The notes beneath the pieces were generated by a model. The model was not told the origin of the DNA and searched no databases. It saw nothing but the letters and a program-made list of their open reading frames with translations. A DNA stretch of 64,000 nucleotides from Siphonodentalium dalli. Taxonomy: Eukaryota > Mollusca > Scaphopoda > Gadilida > Siphonodentaliidae. The DNA lies in the NCBI GenBank assembly GCA_032622095.1, contig CP136061.1:263036077-263100076 (forward strand). Direction: 5' to 3'. The first letter of the stretch is position 1, and the number at the start of each line of letters is the position of its first letter. Of the stretch, positions 1 to 11,400 are shown piece by piece. A program made the position numbers and the translations under genes.

Positions 1-874
1 CAGAACGAAAATGTAAACACCAAATCACCCCATGCATTCACATTTCCCCGTCCCGCGGCGATATTTTTACATAAAATGTTAGATTAATATCTTCTCGACA
101 TCATTGCAACATTTTATTGACCATAATCAAGATGAAAACATGTTTTTTTTCGCTGATGGGACGGAAGCGAAATTGCAGAACGGGATGGGACGGTATTAGA
201 TAGGATGGGACGGTATTAGAAAACGCAGAACAGCTAAGATAGACCCCTAAACTTGCTGTTTAGCAATAATACAGCATGTAGCAGCACCAAAATGGCTCTA
301 TATGGTCATCAGTGCAGCATTTTATTGGTGATCCCATTTTATTGACCATAATCAAGATGAAAACATGTTTTTTTTCGCTGATGGGACGGAAGCGAAATTG
401 CAGAACGAAAATGTAAACACCAAATCACCCCATGCATTCACATTTCCCCGTCCCGCGGCGATATTTTTACATGAAATGTTAGATTAACATCTTCTCGACA
501 TCATTGTAACATTTTATTGACCATAATCAAGATGAAAACATGTTTTTTTTCGCTGATGGGACGGAAGCGAAATTGCAGAACGGGATGGGACGGTATTAGA
601 TAGGATGGGACGGTATTAGAAAACGCAGAACAGCTAAGATAGACCCCTAAACTTGCTGTTTAGCAATAATACAGCATGTAGCAGCACCAAAATGGCTCTA
701 TATGGTCATCAGTGCAGCATTTTATTGGTGATCCCATTTTATTGACCATAATCAAGATGAAAACATGTTTTTTTTCGCTGATGGGACGGAAGCGAAATTG
801 CAGAACGAAAATGTAAACAAACACCAAATCACCCCATGCATTCACATTTCACCATCCCGCGGCGATATTTTTAC

Positions 875-921
875 ATAAAATGTTAGATTAACATCTTCTC
901 GACATCATTGTAACATTTTAT
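875..921. repeat. 11-bp inverted repeat in module A
   Basis: ATAAAATGTTA (875-885) is the exact reverse complement of TAACATTTTAT (911-921), with 25 bases between. The right arm overlaps the left edge of R. Several subtype variants fall in the arms and weaken pairing: GCAACATTTT in s1, ATGAAATG in s2*, ATAGAATG at 60435 and 60835. That argues against strict selection on this stem. Confidence 0.85.
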
Positions 922-938
922 TGACCATAATCAAGATG

Positions 939-950
939 AAAACATGTTTT
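939..950. repeat. 12-bp perfect palindrome inside R
   Basis: AAAACATGTTTT equals its own reverse complement. It lies at A positions 139-150 and at the matching place in B, so it recurs about every 200 bp, over 300 times in the window. It runs directly into the T8 tract. One copy, in the module starting at 16195, has the tract broken by T-to-G at 16346. Short dyads are common in centromeric satellites of other eukaryotes; any function here is unknown. Confidence 0.9.
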
Positions 951-951
951 T

Positions 952-976
952 TTTCGCTGATGGGACGGAAGCGAAA
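952..976. repeat. Stem-loop TTTCGCT / AGCGAAA inside R
   Basis: A 7-bp perfect inverted repeat (952-958 with 970-976) encloses an 11-base loop, GATGGGACGGA. The loop contains GATGGGACGG, which also occurs twice in the 20-bp tandem unit of module B. The element is in both A and B tails. It could form a hairpin in single-stranded DNA or RNA, or be a protein site; neither is shown. Confidence 0.85.
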
Positions 977-986
977 TTGCAGAACG

Positions 987-1024
987 GGATGGGACGGTAT
1001 TAGATAGGATGGGACGGTATTAGA
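987..1024. repeat. 20-bp tandem duplication at the start of module B
   Basis: GGATGGGACGGTATTAGA occurs at 987-1004 and again at 1007-1024, a 20-bp period. It directly follows R and is in every B. The GGATGGAACGG variant affects only the first unit and marks one HOR1 position. With the hairpin loops in the A and B tails, GATGGGACGG appears four times per monomer. Confidence 0.9.
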
Positions 1025-1057
1025 AAACGCAGAACAGCTAAGATAGACCCCTAAACT

Positions 1058-1080
1058 TGCTGTTTAGCAATAATACAGCA
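1058..1080. repeat. 6-bp inverted repeat in module B
   Basis: TGCTGT (1058-1063) pairs with ACAGCA (1075-1080) around an 11-base loop. An alternative shorter stem, TGCT with AGCA, uses part of the same sequence. G-to-A at 12073 is a private change inside the loop of one copy. Confidence 0.7.
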
Positions 1081-1104
1081 TGTAGCAGCACCAAAATGGC
1101 TCTA

Positions 1105-1154
1105 TATGGTCATCAGTGCAGCATTTTATTGGTGATCCCATTTTATTGACCATA
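1105..1154. repeat. 8-bp inverted repeat in module B
   Basis: TATGGTCA (1105-1112) is the reverse complement of TGACCATA (1147-1154). The right arm lies inside R, so this pairing exists only in B. The GGTGATCCC/GGTGGTCCC variant lies in the spacer. Confidence 0.7.
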
Positions 1155-1211
1155 ATCAAGATGAAAACATGTTTTTTTTCGCTGATGGGACGGAAGCGAA
1201 ATTGCAGAACG
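1139..1211. repeat. Shared segment R, copy at a B-to-A boundary
   Basis: Partner of the R copy at 914-986, identical over 73 bp by reading. Upstream identity stops abruptly: GTAA precedes CATTTTATTG in A, while GATCC precedes it in B. The 10-mer CATTTTATTG also occurs a third time in B, 20 bases upstream after GTGCAG, so the left edge of R may itself come from a small local duplication. Confidence 0.93.
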
Positions 1212-2817
1212 AAAATGTAAACAAACACCAAATCACCCCATACATTCACTTTTCCCCGTCCCGCGGCGATATTTTTACATAAAATGTTAGATTAACATCT
1301 TCTCGACATCATTGTAACATTTTATTGACCATAATCAAGATGAAAACATGTTTTTTTTCGCTGATGGGACGGAAGCGAAATTACAGAACGGGATGGGACG
1401 GTATTAGATAGGATGGGACGGTATTAGAAAACGCAGAACAGCTAAGATAGACCCCTAAACTTGCTGTTTAGCAATAATACAGCATGTAGCAGCACCAAAA
1501 TGGCTCTATATGGTCATCAGTGCAGCATTTTATTGGTGATCCCATTTTATTGACCATAATCAAGATGAAAACATGTTTTTTTTCGCTGATGGGACGGAAG
1601 CGAAATTGCAGAACGAAAATGTAAACAAACACCAAATCACCCCATGCATTCACATTTCCCCGTCCCGCGGCGATATTTTTACATAAAATGTTAGATTAAC
1701 ATCTTCTCGACATCATTGTAACATTTTATTGACCATAATCAAGATGAAAACATGTTTTTTTTTCGCTGATGGGACGGAAGCGAAATTGCAGAACGGGATG
1801 GGACGGTATTAGATAGGATGGGACGGTATTAGAAAACGCAGAACAGCTAAGATAGACCCCTAAACTTGCTGTTTAGCAATAATACAGCATGTAGCAGCAC
1901 CAAAATGGCTCTATATGGTCATCAGTGCAGCATTTTATTGGTGGTCCCATTTTATTGACCATAATCAAGATGAAAACATGTTTTTTTTCGCTGATGGGAC
2001 GGAAGCGAAATTGCAGAACGAAAATGTAAACAAACACCAAATCACCCCATGCATTCACATTTCCCCGTCTCGCGGCGATATTTTTACATAAAATGTTAGA
2101 TTAACATCTTCTCGACATCATTGTAACATTTTATTGACCATAATCAAGATGAAAACATGTTTTTTTTCGCTGATGGGACGGAAGCGAAATTGCAGAACGG
2201 GATGGGACGGTATTAGATAGGATGGGACGGTATTAGAAAACGCAGAACAGCTAAGATAGACCCCTAAACTTGCTGTTTAGCAATAATACAGCATGTAGCA
2301 GCACCAAAATGGCTCTATATGGTCATCAGTGCAGCATTTTATTGGTGATCCCATTTTATTGACCATAATCAAGATGAAAACATGTTTTTTTTCGCTGATG
2401 GGACGGAAGCGAAATTGCAGAACGAAAATGTAAACACCAAATCACCCCATGCATTCACATTTCCCCGTCCCGCGGCGATATTTTTACATAAAATGTTAGA
2501 TTAATATCTTCTCGACATCATTGCAACATTTTATTGACCATAATCAAGATGAAAACATGTTTTTTTTCGCTGATGGGACGGAAGCGAAATTGCAGAACGG
2601 GATGGGACGGTATTAGATAGGATGGGACGGTATTAGAAAACGCAGAACAGCTAAGATAGACCCCTAAACTTGCTGTTTAGCAATAATACAGCATGTAGCA
2701 GCACCAAATTGGCTCTATATGGTCATCAGTGCAGCATTTTATTGGTGATCCCATTTTATTGACCATAATCAAGATGAAAACATGTTTTTTTTCGCTGATG
2801 GGACGGAAGCGAAATTG
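1205..2817. repeat. Mosaic block: v1, g9, t, s1
   Basis: A modules start at 1205 (v1), 1609 (g9), 2014 (t) and 2418 (s1). The B after 1609 carries GGTGGTCCC. The B after 2418 has a private A-to-T at 2709. The order v1-g9-t-s1 recurs at 30568 and 58349, each time where HOR2-type sequence gives way to HOR1-type sequence. Confidence 0.85.
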
Positions 2818-5800
2818 CAGAACGAAAATGTAAACAAACACCAAATCACCCCATGCATTCACATTTCCCCGTCCCGCGGCGATATTTTTACATAAAATGT
2901 TAGATTAACATCTTCTCGACATCATTGTAACATTTTATTGACCATAATCAAGATGAAAACATGTTTTTTTTTCGCTGATGGGACGGAAGCGAAATTGCAG
3001 AACGGGATGGGACGGTATTAGATAGGATGGGACGGTATTAGAAAACGCAGAACAGCTAAGATAGACCCCTAAACTTGCTGTTTAGCAATAATACAGCATG
3101 TAGCAGCACCAAAATGGCTCTATATGGTCATCAGTGCAGCATTTTATTGGTGGTCCCATTTTATTGACCATAATCAAGATGAAAACATGTTTTTTTTCGC
3201 TGATGGGACGGAAGCGAAATTGCAGAACGAAAATGTAAACAAACACCAAATCACCCCATGCATTCACATTTCCCCGTCTCGCGGCGATATTTTTACATAA
3301 AATGTTAGATTAACATCTTCTCGACATCATTGTAACATTTTATTGACCATAATCAAGATGAAAACATGTTTTTTTTCGCTGATGGGACGGAAGCGAAATT
3401 GCAGAACGGGATGGGACGGTATTAGATAGGATGGGACGGTATTAGAAAACGCAGAACAGCTAAGATAGACCCCTAAACTTGCTGTTTAGCAATAATACAG
3501 CATGTAGCAGCACCAAAATGGCTCTATATGGTCATCAGTGCAGCATTTTATTGGTGATCCCATTTTATTGACCATAATCAAGATGAAAACATGTTTTTTT
3601 TCGCTGATGGGACGGAAGCGAAATTGCAGAACGAAAATGTAAACACCAAATCACCCCATGCATTCACATTTCCCCGTCCCGCGGCGATATTTTTACATAA
3701 AATGTTAGATTAATATCTTCTCGACATCATTGCAACATTTTATTGACCATAATCAAGATGAAAACATGTTTTTTTTCGCTGATGGGACGGAAGCGAAATT
3801 GCAGAACGGGATGGGACGGTATTAGATAGGATGGGACGGTATTAGAAAACGCAGAACAGCTAAGATAGACCCCTAAACTTGCTGTTTAGCAATAATACAG
3901 CATGTAGCAGCACCAAAATGGCTCTATATGGTCATCAGTGCAGCATTTTATTGGTGATCCCATTTTATTGACCATAATCAAGATGAAAACATGTTTTTTT
4001 TCGCTGATGGGACGGAAGCGAAATTGCAGAACGAAAATGTAAACACCAAATCACCCCATGCATTCACATTTCCCCGTCCCGCGGCGATATTTTTACATAA
4101 AATGTTAGATTAACATCTTCTCGACATCATTGTAACATTTTATTGACCATAATCAAGATGAAAACATGTTTTTTTTCGCTGATGGGACGGAAGCGAAATT
4201 GCAGAACGGGATGGGACGGTATTAGATAGGATGGGACGGTATTAGAAAACGCAGAACAGCTAAGATAGACCCCTAAACTTGCTGTTTAGCAATAATACAG
4301 CATGTAGCAGCACCAAAATGGCTCTATATGGTCATCAGTGCAGCATTTTATTGGTGATCCCATTTTAATGACCATAATCAAGATGAAAACATGTTTTTTT
4401 TCGCTGATGGGACGGAAGCGAAATTGCAGAACGAAAATGTAAACAAACACCAAATCACCCCATGCATTCACATTTCACCATCCCGCGGCGATATTTTTAC
4501 ATAAAATGTTAGATTAACATCTTCTCGACATCATTGTAACATTTTATTGACCATAATCAAGATGAAAACATGTTTTTTTTTCGCTGATGGGACGGAAGCG
4601 AAATTGCAGAACGGGATGGGACGGTATTAGATAGGATGGGACGGTATTAGAAAACGCAGAACAGCTAAGATAGACCCCTAAACTTGCTGTTTAGCAATAA
4701 TACAGCATGTAGCAGCACCAAAATGGCTCTATATGGTCATCAGTGCAGCATTTTATTGGTGATCCCATTTTATTGACCATAATCAAGATGAAAACATGTT
4801 TTTTTTCGCTGATGGGACGGAAGCGAAATTGCAGAACGAAAATGTAAACAAACACCAAATCACCCCATGCATTCACATTTCACCATCCCGCGGCGATATT
4901 TTTACATAAAATGTTAGATTAACATCTTCTCGACATCATTGTAACATTTTATTGACCATAATCAAGATGAAAACATGTTTTTTTTCGCTGATGGGACGGA
5001 AGCGAAATTGCAGAACGAAAATGTAAACAAACACCAAATCACCCCATGCATTCACATTTCCCCGTCCCGCGGCGATATTTTTACATAAAATGTTAGATTA
5101 ACATCTTCTCGACATCATTGCAACATTTTATTGACCATAATCAAGATGAAAACATGTTTTTTTTCGCTGATGGGACGGAAGCGAAATTGCAGAACGGGAT
5201 GGGACGGTATTAGATAGGATGGGACGGTATTAGAAAACGCAGAACAGCTAAGATAGACCCCTAAACTTGCTGTTTAGCAATAATACAGCATGTAGCAGCA
5301 CCAAAATGGCTCTATATGGTCATCAGTGCAGCATTTTATTGGTGATCCCATTTTATTGACCATAATCAAGATGAAAACATGTTTTTTTTCGCTGATGGGA
5401 CGGAAGCGAAATTGCAGAACGAAAATGTAAACACCAAATCACCCCATGCATTCACATTTCCCCGTCCCGCGGCGATATTTTTACATAAAATGTTAGATTA
5501 ATATCTTCTCGACATCATTGTAACATTTTATTGACCATAATCAAGATGAAAACATGTTTTTTTTCGCTGATGGGACGGAAGCGAAATTGCAGAACGGGAT
5601 GGAACGGTATTAGATAGGATGGGACGGTATTAGAAAACGCAGAACAGCTAAGATAGACCCCTAAACTTGCTGTTTAGCAATAATACAGCATGTAGCAGCA
5701 CCAAAATGGCTCTATATGGTCATCAGTGCAGCATTTTATTGGTGATCCCATTTTATTGACCATAATCAAGATGAAAACATGTTTTTTTTCGCTGATGGGA

Positions 5801-6218
5801 CGGAAGCGAAATTGCAGAACGAAAATGTAAACAAACACCAAATCACCCCATGCATTCACATTTCACCATCCCGCGGCGATATTTTTACATAAAATGTTAG
5901 ATTAACATCTTCTCGACATCATTGTAACATTTTATTGACCATAATCAAGATGAAAACATGTTTTTTTTCGCTGATGGGACGGAAGCGAAATTGCAGAACG
6001 GGATGGGACGGTATTAGATAGGATGGGACGGTATTAGAAAACGCAGAACAGCTAAGATAGACCCCTAAACTTGCTGTTTAGCAATAATACAGCATGTAGC
6101 AGCACCAAAATGGCTCTATATGGTCATCAGTGCAGCATTTTATTGGTGATCCCATTTTATTGACCATAATCAAGATGAAAACATGTTTTTTTTCGCTGAT
6201 GGGACGGAAGCGAAATTG
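2818..6218. repeat. HOR1 partial copy (members 4-12)
   Basis: The order and length (3,401 bp) match 12794-16194. A starts: 2818 (g9), 3223 (t), 3627 (s1), 4027 (s2, followed by B with TTAATGACC at 4368), 4427 (c9), 4832 (c, no B), 5011 (g with GCAAC), 5415 (s1', followed by B with GGATGGAACGG) and 5815 (c). The A-A junction is at 5011. The first three HOR1 members are missing; a t-s1 pair (2014, 2418) precedes it instead. Confidence 0.85.
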
Positions 6219-8410
6219 CAGAACGAAAATGTAAACAAACACCAAATCACCCCATACATTCACATTTCCCCGTCCCGCGGCGATATTTTTACATAAAATG
6301 TTAGATTAACATCTTCTCGACATCATTGTAACATTTTATTGACCATAATCAAGATGAAAACATGTTTTTTTTTCGCTGATGGGACGGAAGCGAAATTGCA
6401 GAACGGGATGGGACGGTATTAGATAGGATGGGACGGTATTAGAAAACGCAGAACAGCTAAGATAGACCCCTAAACTTGCTGTTTAGCAATAATACAGCAT
6501 GTAGCAGCACCAAAATGGCTCTATATGGTCATCAGTGCAGCATTTTATTGGTGATCCCATTTTATTGACCATAATCAAGATGAAAACATGTTTTTTTTCG
6601 CTGATGGGACGGAAGCGAAATTGCAGAACGAAAATGTAAACAAACACCAAATCACCCCATGCATTCACATTTCACCATCCCGCGGCGATATTTTTACATA
6701 AAATGTTAGATTAACATCTTCTCGACATCATTGTAACATTTTATTGACCATAATCAAGATGAAAACATGTTTTTTTTCGCTGATGGGACGGAAGCGAAAT
6801 TGCAGAACGAAAATGTAAACAAACACCAAATCACCCCATGCATTCACATTTCCCCGTCCCGCGGCGATATTTTTACATAAAATGTTAGATTAACATCTTC
6901 TCGACATCATTGCAACATTTTATTGACCATAATCAAGATGAAAACATGTTTTTTTTCGCTGATGGGACGGAAGCGAAATTGCAGAACGGGATGGGACGGT
7001 ATTAGATAGGATGGGACGGTATTAGAAAACGCAGAACAGCTAAGATAGACCCCTAAACTTGCTGTTTAGCAATAATACAGCATGTAGCAGCACCAAAATG
7101 GCTCTATATGGTCATCAGTGCAGCATTTTATTGGTGATCCCATTTTATTGACCATAATCAAGATGAAAACATGTTTTTTTTCGCTGATGGGACGGAAGCG
7201 AAATTGCAGAACGAAAATGTAAACACCAAATCACCCCATGCATTCACATTTCCCCGTCCCGCGGCGATATTTTTACATAAAATGTTAGATTAACATCTTC
7301 TCGACATCATTGCAACATTTTATTGACCATAATCAAGATGAAAACATGTTTTTTTTCGCTGATGGGACGGAAGCGAAATTGCAGAACGGGATGGGACGGT
7401 ATTAGATAGGATGGGACGGTATTAGAAAACGCAGAACAGCTAAGATAGACCCCTAAACTTGCTGTTTAGCAATAATACAGCATGTAGCAGCACCAAAATG
7501 GCTCTATATGGTCATCAGTGCAGCATTTTATTGGTGATCCCATTTTATTGACCATAATCAAGATGAAAACATGTTTTTTTTCGCTGATGGGACGGAAGCG
7601 AAATTGCAGAACGAAAATGTAAACACCAAATCACCCCATGCATTCACATTTCCCCGTCCCGCGGCGATATTTTTACATAAAATGTTAGATTAATATCTTC
7701 TCGACATCATTGTAACATTTTATTGACCATAATCAAGATGAAAACATGTTTTTTTTCGCTGATGGGACGGAAGCGAAATTGCAGAACGGGATGGAACGGT
7801 ATTAGATAGGATGGGACGGTATTAGAAAACGCAGAACAGCTAAGATAGACCCCTAAACTTGCTGTTTAGCAATAATACAGCATGTAGCAGCACCAAAATG
7901 GCTCTATATGGTCATCAGTGCAGCATTTTATTGGTGATCCCATTTTATTGACCATAATCAAGATGAAAACATGTTTTTTTTCGCTGATGGGACGGAAGCG
8001 AAATTGCAGAACGAAAATGTAAACAAACACCAAATCACCCCATGCATTCACATTTCACCATCCCGCGGCGATATTTTTACATAAAATGTTAGATTAACAT
8101 CTTCTCGACATCATTGTAACATTTTATTGACCATAATCAAGATGAAAACATGTTTTTTTTCGCTGATGGGACGGAAGCGAAATTGCAGAACGGGATGGGA
8201 CGGTATTAGATAGGATGGGACGGTATTAGAAAACGCAGAACAGCTAAGATAGACCCCTAAACTTGCTGTTTAGCAATAATACAGCATGTAGCAGCACCAA
8301 AATGGCTCTATATGGTCATCAGTGCAGCATTTTATTGGTGATCCCATTTTATTGACCATAATCAAGATGAAAACATGTTTTTTTTCGCTGATGGGACGGA
8401 AGCGAAATTG
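6219..8410. repeat. Mosaic block with chimeric v2 module and A-A junction
   Basis: A starts: 6219 (v2 head, T9 tail), 6624 (c, no B), 6803 (g with GCAAC), 7207 (short, TAACATC and GCAAC), 7607 (s1', followed by B with GGATGGAACGG) and 8007 (c). It resembles HOR1 members 9-12 (4832-6218) plus one extra 400-bp monomer at 7207. The A-A junction is at 6803. Confidence 0.8.
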
Positions 8411-11400
8411 CAGAACGAAAATGTAAACAAACACCAAATCACCCCATACATTCACATTTCCCCGTCCCGCGGCGATATTTTTACATAAAATGTTAGATTA
8501 ACATCTTCTCGACATCATTGTAACATTTTATTGACCATAATCAAGATGAAAACATGTTTTTTTTCGCTGATGGGACGGAAGCGAAATTACAGAACGGGAT
8601 GGGACGGTATTAGATAGGATGGGACGGTATTAGAAAACGCAGAACAGCTAAGATAGACCCCTAAACTTGCTGTTTAGCAATAATACAGCATGTAGCAGCA
8701 CCAAAATGGCTCTATATGGTCATCAGTGCAGCATTTTATTGGTGATCCCATTTTATTGACCATAATCAAGATGAAAACATGTTTTTTTTCGCTGATGGGA
8801 CGGAAGCGAAATTGCAGAACGAAAATGTAAACACCAAATCACCCCATGCATTCACATTTCCCCGTCCCGCGGCGATATTTTTACATAAAATGTTAGATTA
8901 ATATCTTCTCGACATCATTGCAACATTTTATTGACCATAATCAAGATGAAAACATGTTTTTTTTCGCTGATGGGACGGAAGCGAAATTGCAGAACGGGAT
9001 GGGACGGTATTAGATAGGATGGGACGGTATTAGAAAACGCAGAACAGCTAAGATAGACCCCTAAACTTGCTGTTTAGCAATAATACAGCATGTAGCAGCA
9101 CCAAAATGGCTCTATATGGTCATCAGTGCAGCATTTTATTGGTGATCCCATTTTATTGACCATAATCAAGATGAAAACATGTTTTTTTTCGCTGATGGGA
9201 CGGAAGCGAAATTGCAGAACGAAAATGTAAACACCAAATCACCCCATGCATTCACATTTCCCCGTCCCGCGGCGATATTTTTACATAAAATGTTAGATTA
9301 ACATCTTCTCGACATCATTGTAACATTTTATTGACCATAATCAAGATGAAAACATGTTTTTTTTCGCTGATGGGACGGAAGCGAAATTGCAGAACGGGAT
9401 GGGACGGTATTAGATAGGATGGGACGGTATTAGAAAACGCAGAACAGCTAAGATAGACCCCTAAACTTGCTGTTTAGCAATAATACAGCATGTAGCAGCA
9501 CCAAAATGGCTCTATATGGTCATCAGTGCAGCATTTTATTGGTGATCCCATTTTATTGACCATAATCAAGATGAAAACATGTTTTTTTTCGCTGATGGGA
9601 CGGAAGCGAAATTGCAGAACGAAAATGTAAACACCAAATCACCCCATGCATTCACATTTCCCCGTCCCGCGGCGATATTTTTACATAAAATGTTAGATTA
9701 ACATCTTCTCGACATCATTGTAACATTTTATTGACCATAATCAAGATGAAAACATGTTTTTTTTCGCTGATGGGACGGAAGCGAAATTGCAGAACGGGAT
9801 GGGACGGTATTAGATAGGATGGGACGGTATTAGAAAACGCAGAACAGCTAAGATAGACCCCTAAACTTGCTGTTTAGCAATAATACAGCATGTAGCAGCA
9901 CCAAAATGGCTCTATATGGTCATCAGTGCAGCATTTTATTGGTGATCCCATTTTATTGACCATAATCAAGATGAAAACATGTTTTTTTTCGCTGATGGGA
10001 CGGAAGCGAAATTGCAGAACGAAAATGTAAACAAACACCAAATCACCCCATGCATTCACATTTCACCATCCCGCGGCGATATTTTTACATAAAATGTTAG
10101 ATTAACATCTTCTCGACATCATTGTAACATTTTATTGACCATAATCAAGATGAAAACATGTTTTTTTTTCGCTGATGGGACGGAAGCGAAATTGCAGAAC
10201 GGGATGGGACGGTATTAGATAGGATGGGACGGTATTAGAAAACGCAGAACAGCTAAGATAGACCCCTAAACTTGCTGTTTAGCAATAATACAGCATGTAG
10301 CAGCACCAAAATGGCTCTATATGGTCATCAGTGCAGCATTTTATTGGTGATCCCATTTTATTGACCATAATCAAGATGAAAACATGTTTTTTTTCGCTGA
10401 TGGGACGGAAGCGAAATTGCAGAACGAAAATGTAAACAAACACCAAATCACCCCATGCATTCACATTTCACCATCCCGCGGCGATATTTTTACATAAAAT
10501 GTTAGATTAACATCTTCTCGACATCATTGTAACATTTTATTGACCATAATCAAGATGAAAACATGTTTTTTTTCGCTGATGGGACGGAAGCGAAATTGCA
10601 GAACGAAAATGTAAACAAACACCAAATCACCCCATGCATTCACATTTCCCCGTCCCGCGGCGATATTTTTACATAAAATGTTAGATTAACATCTTCTCGA
10701 CATCATTGCAACATTTTATTGACCATAATCAAGATGAAAACATGTTTTTTTTCGCTGATGGGACGGAAGCGAAATTGCAGAACGGGATGGGACGGTATTA
10801 GATAGGATGGGACGGTATTAGAAAACGCAGAACAGCTAAGATAGACCCCTAAACTTGCTGTTTAGCAATAATACAGCATGTAGCAGCACCAAAATGGCTC
10901 TATATGGTCATCAGTGCAGCATTTTATTGGTGATCCCATTTTATTGACCATAATCAAGATGAAAACATGTTTTTTTTCGCTGATGGGACGGAAGCGAAAT
11001 TGCAGAACGAAAATGTAAACACCAAATCACCCCATGCATTCACATTTCCCCGTCCCGCGGCGATATTTTTACATAAAATGTTAGATTAATATCTTCTCGA
11101 CATCATTGTAACATTTTATTGACCATAATCAAGATGAAAACATGTTTTTTTTCGCTGATGGGACGGAAGCGAAATTGCAGAACGGGATGGAACGGTATTA
11201 GATAGGATGGGACGGTATTAGAAAACGCAGAACAGCTAAGATAGACCCCTAAACTTGCTGTTTAGCAATAATACAGCATGTAGCAGCACCAAAATGGCTC
11301 TATATGGTCATCAGTGCAGCATTTTATTGGTGATCCCATTTTATTGACCATAATCAAGATGAAAACATGTTTTTTTTCGCTGATGGGACGGAAGCGAAAT

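Larger units (their letters stand above)
801..979. repeat. Module A, reference copy (long form, 179 bp)
   Basis: The module starts at CAGAACGAAAATG and ends at GCGAAATTG before the next CAGAACG. In order it holds a head with AAACAAAC (one AAAC in the 175-bp short form), a GC-rich stretch ending CCCGCGGCG, an 11-bp inverted repeat, and the 66-bp tail shared with module B. Diagnostic sites separate the subtypes: TGCATTC or TACATTC, CACATTT or CACTTTT, CCCCGTCCC, CACCATCCC or CCCCGTCTC, ATAAAATG or ATGAAATG, TAACATC or TAATATC, GTAAC or GCAAC, T8 or T9, and TTGCAG or TTACAG. This copy is subtype c. GC by hand count on the cccg form is about 37%. Confidence 0.95.
914..986. repeat. Shared segment R, copy at an A-to-B boundary
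   Basis: These 73 bases (the 66-bp tail of A plus the first 7 bases of the next module) match 1139-1211 at the next B-to-A boundary, starting CATTTTATTGACC and ending GCAGAACG. Each 400/404-bp monomer therefore contains two copies of R, 225 bp and 175/179 bp apart. What follows R decides the module: AAAATG gives A, GGATGG gives B. R is the only long identity shared by the two modules. It is the natural place for the exchanges that produce A-A and B-B junctions. Confidence 0.95.
1..1204. repeat. Mosaic block: HOR2-like tail s1, s2*, c
   Basis: A modules start at 1 (s1), 401 (s2*, ATGAAATG) and 801 (c), each followed by a B (176, 576, 980). This is the same order as the end of HOR2 before its v1 monomer, for example 38224, 38624 and 39024. 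The window therefore opens inside a HOR2-type segment. Confidence 0.85.
980..1204. repeat. Module B, reference copy (225 bp)
   Basis: The module starts at CAGAACGGGATGGG and ends at the same GCGAAATTG as module A. It holds two tandem copies of a 20-bp unit, a central stretch with two inverted repeats, and the 66-bp tail shared with A. B varies less than A. The main variants are GGTGGTCCC for GGTGATCCC (15 copies, for example after 1789, 2998 and 11986), TTAATGACC for TTATTGACC (6 copies, first at 4368), GGATGGAACGG for GGATGGGACGG (HOR1 marker, for example near 5601 and 15577) and rare T9 copies near 29329, 29730 and 47052. GC by hand count is about 41%. Confidence 0.95.

Noticed and set aside
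660-845. Recurring 60-61-codon minus-strand reading frame at about 100 B-A boundaries
   Set aside because: It spans an arbitrary B-A junction, and the 4-bp AAAC difference changes its frame in the short A modules. The variants visible between copies (A/V, S/P, N/I, F/I) all change the residue, which does not look like purifying selection. No domain, promoter or poly(A) signal is visible.
952-968. CENP-B box in the R hairpin (TTCG followed by GGGACGG)
   Set aside because: The core NTTCGNNNNANNCGGGN does not fit: T stands where the central A is required and the spacing to the G run is wrong. The reverse strand does not fit either.
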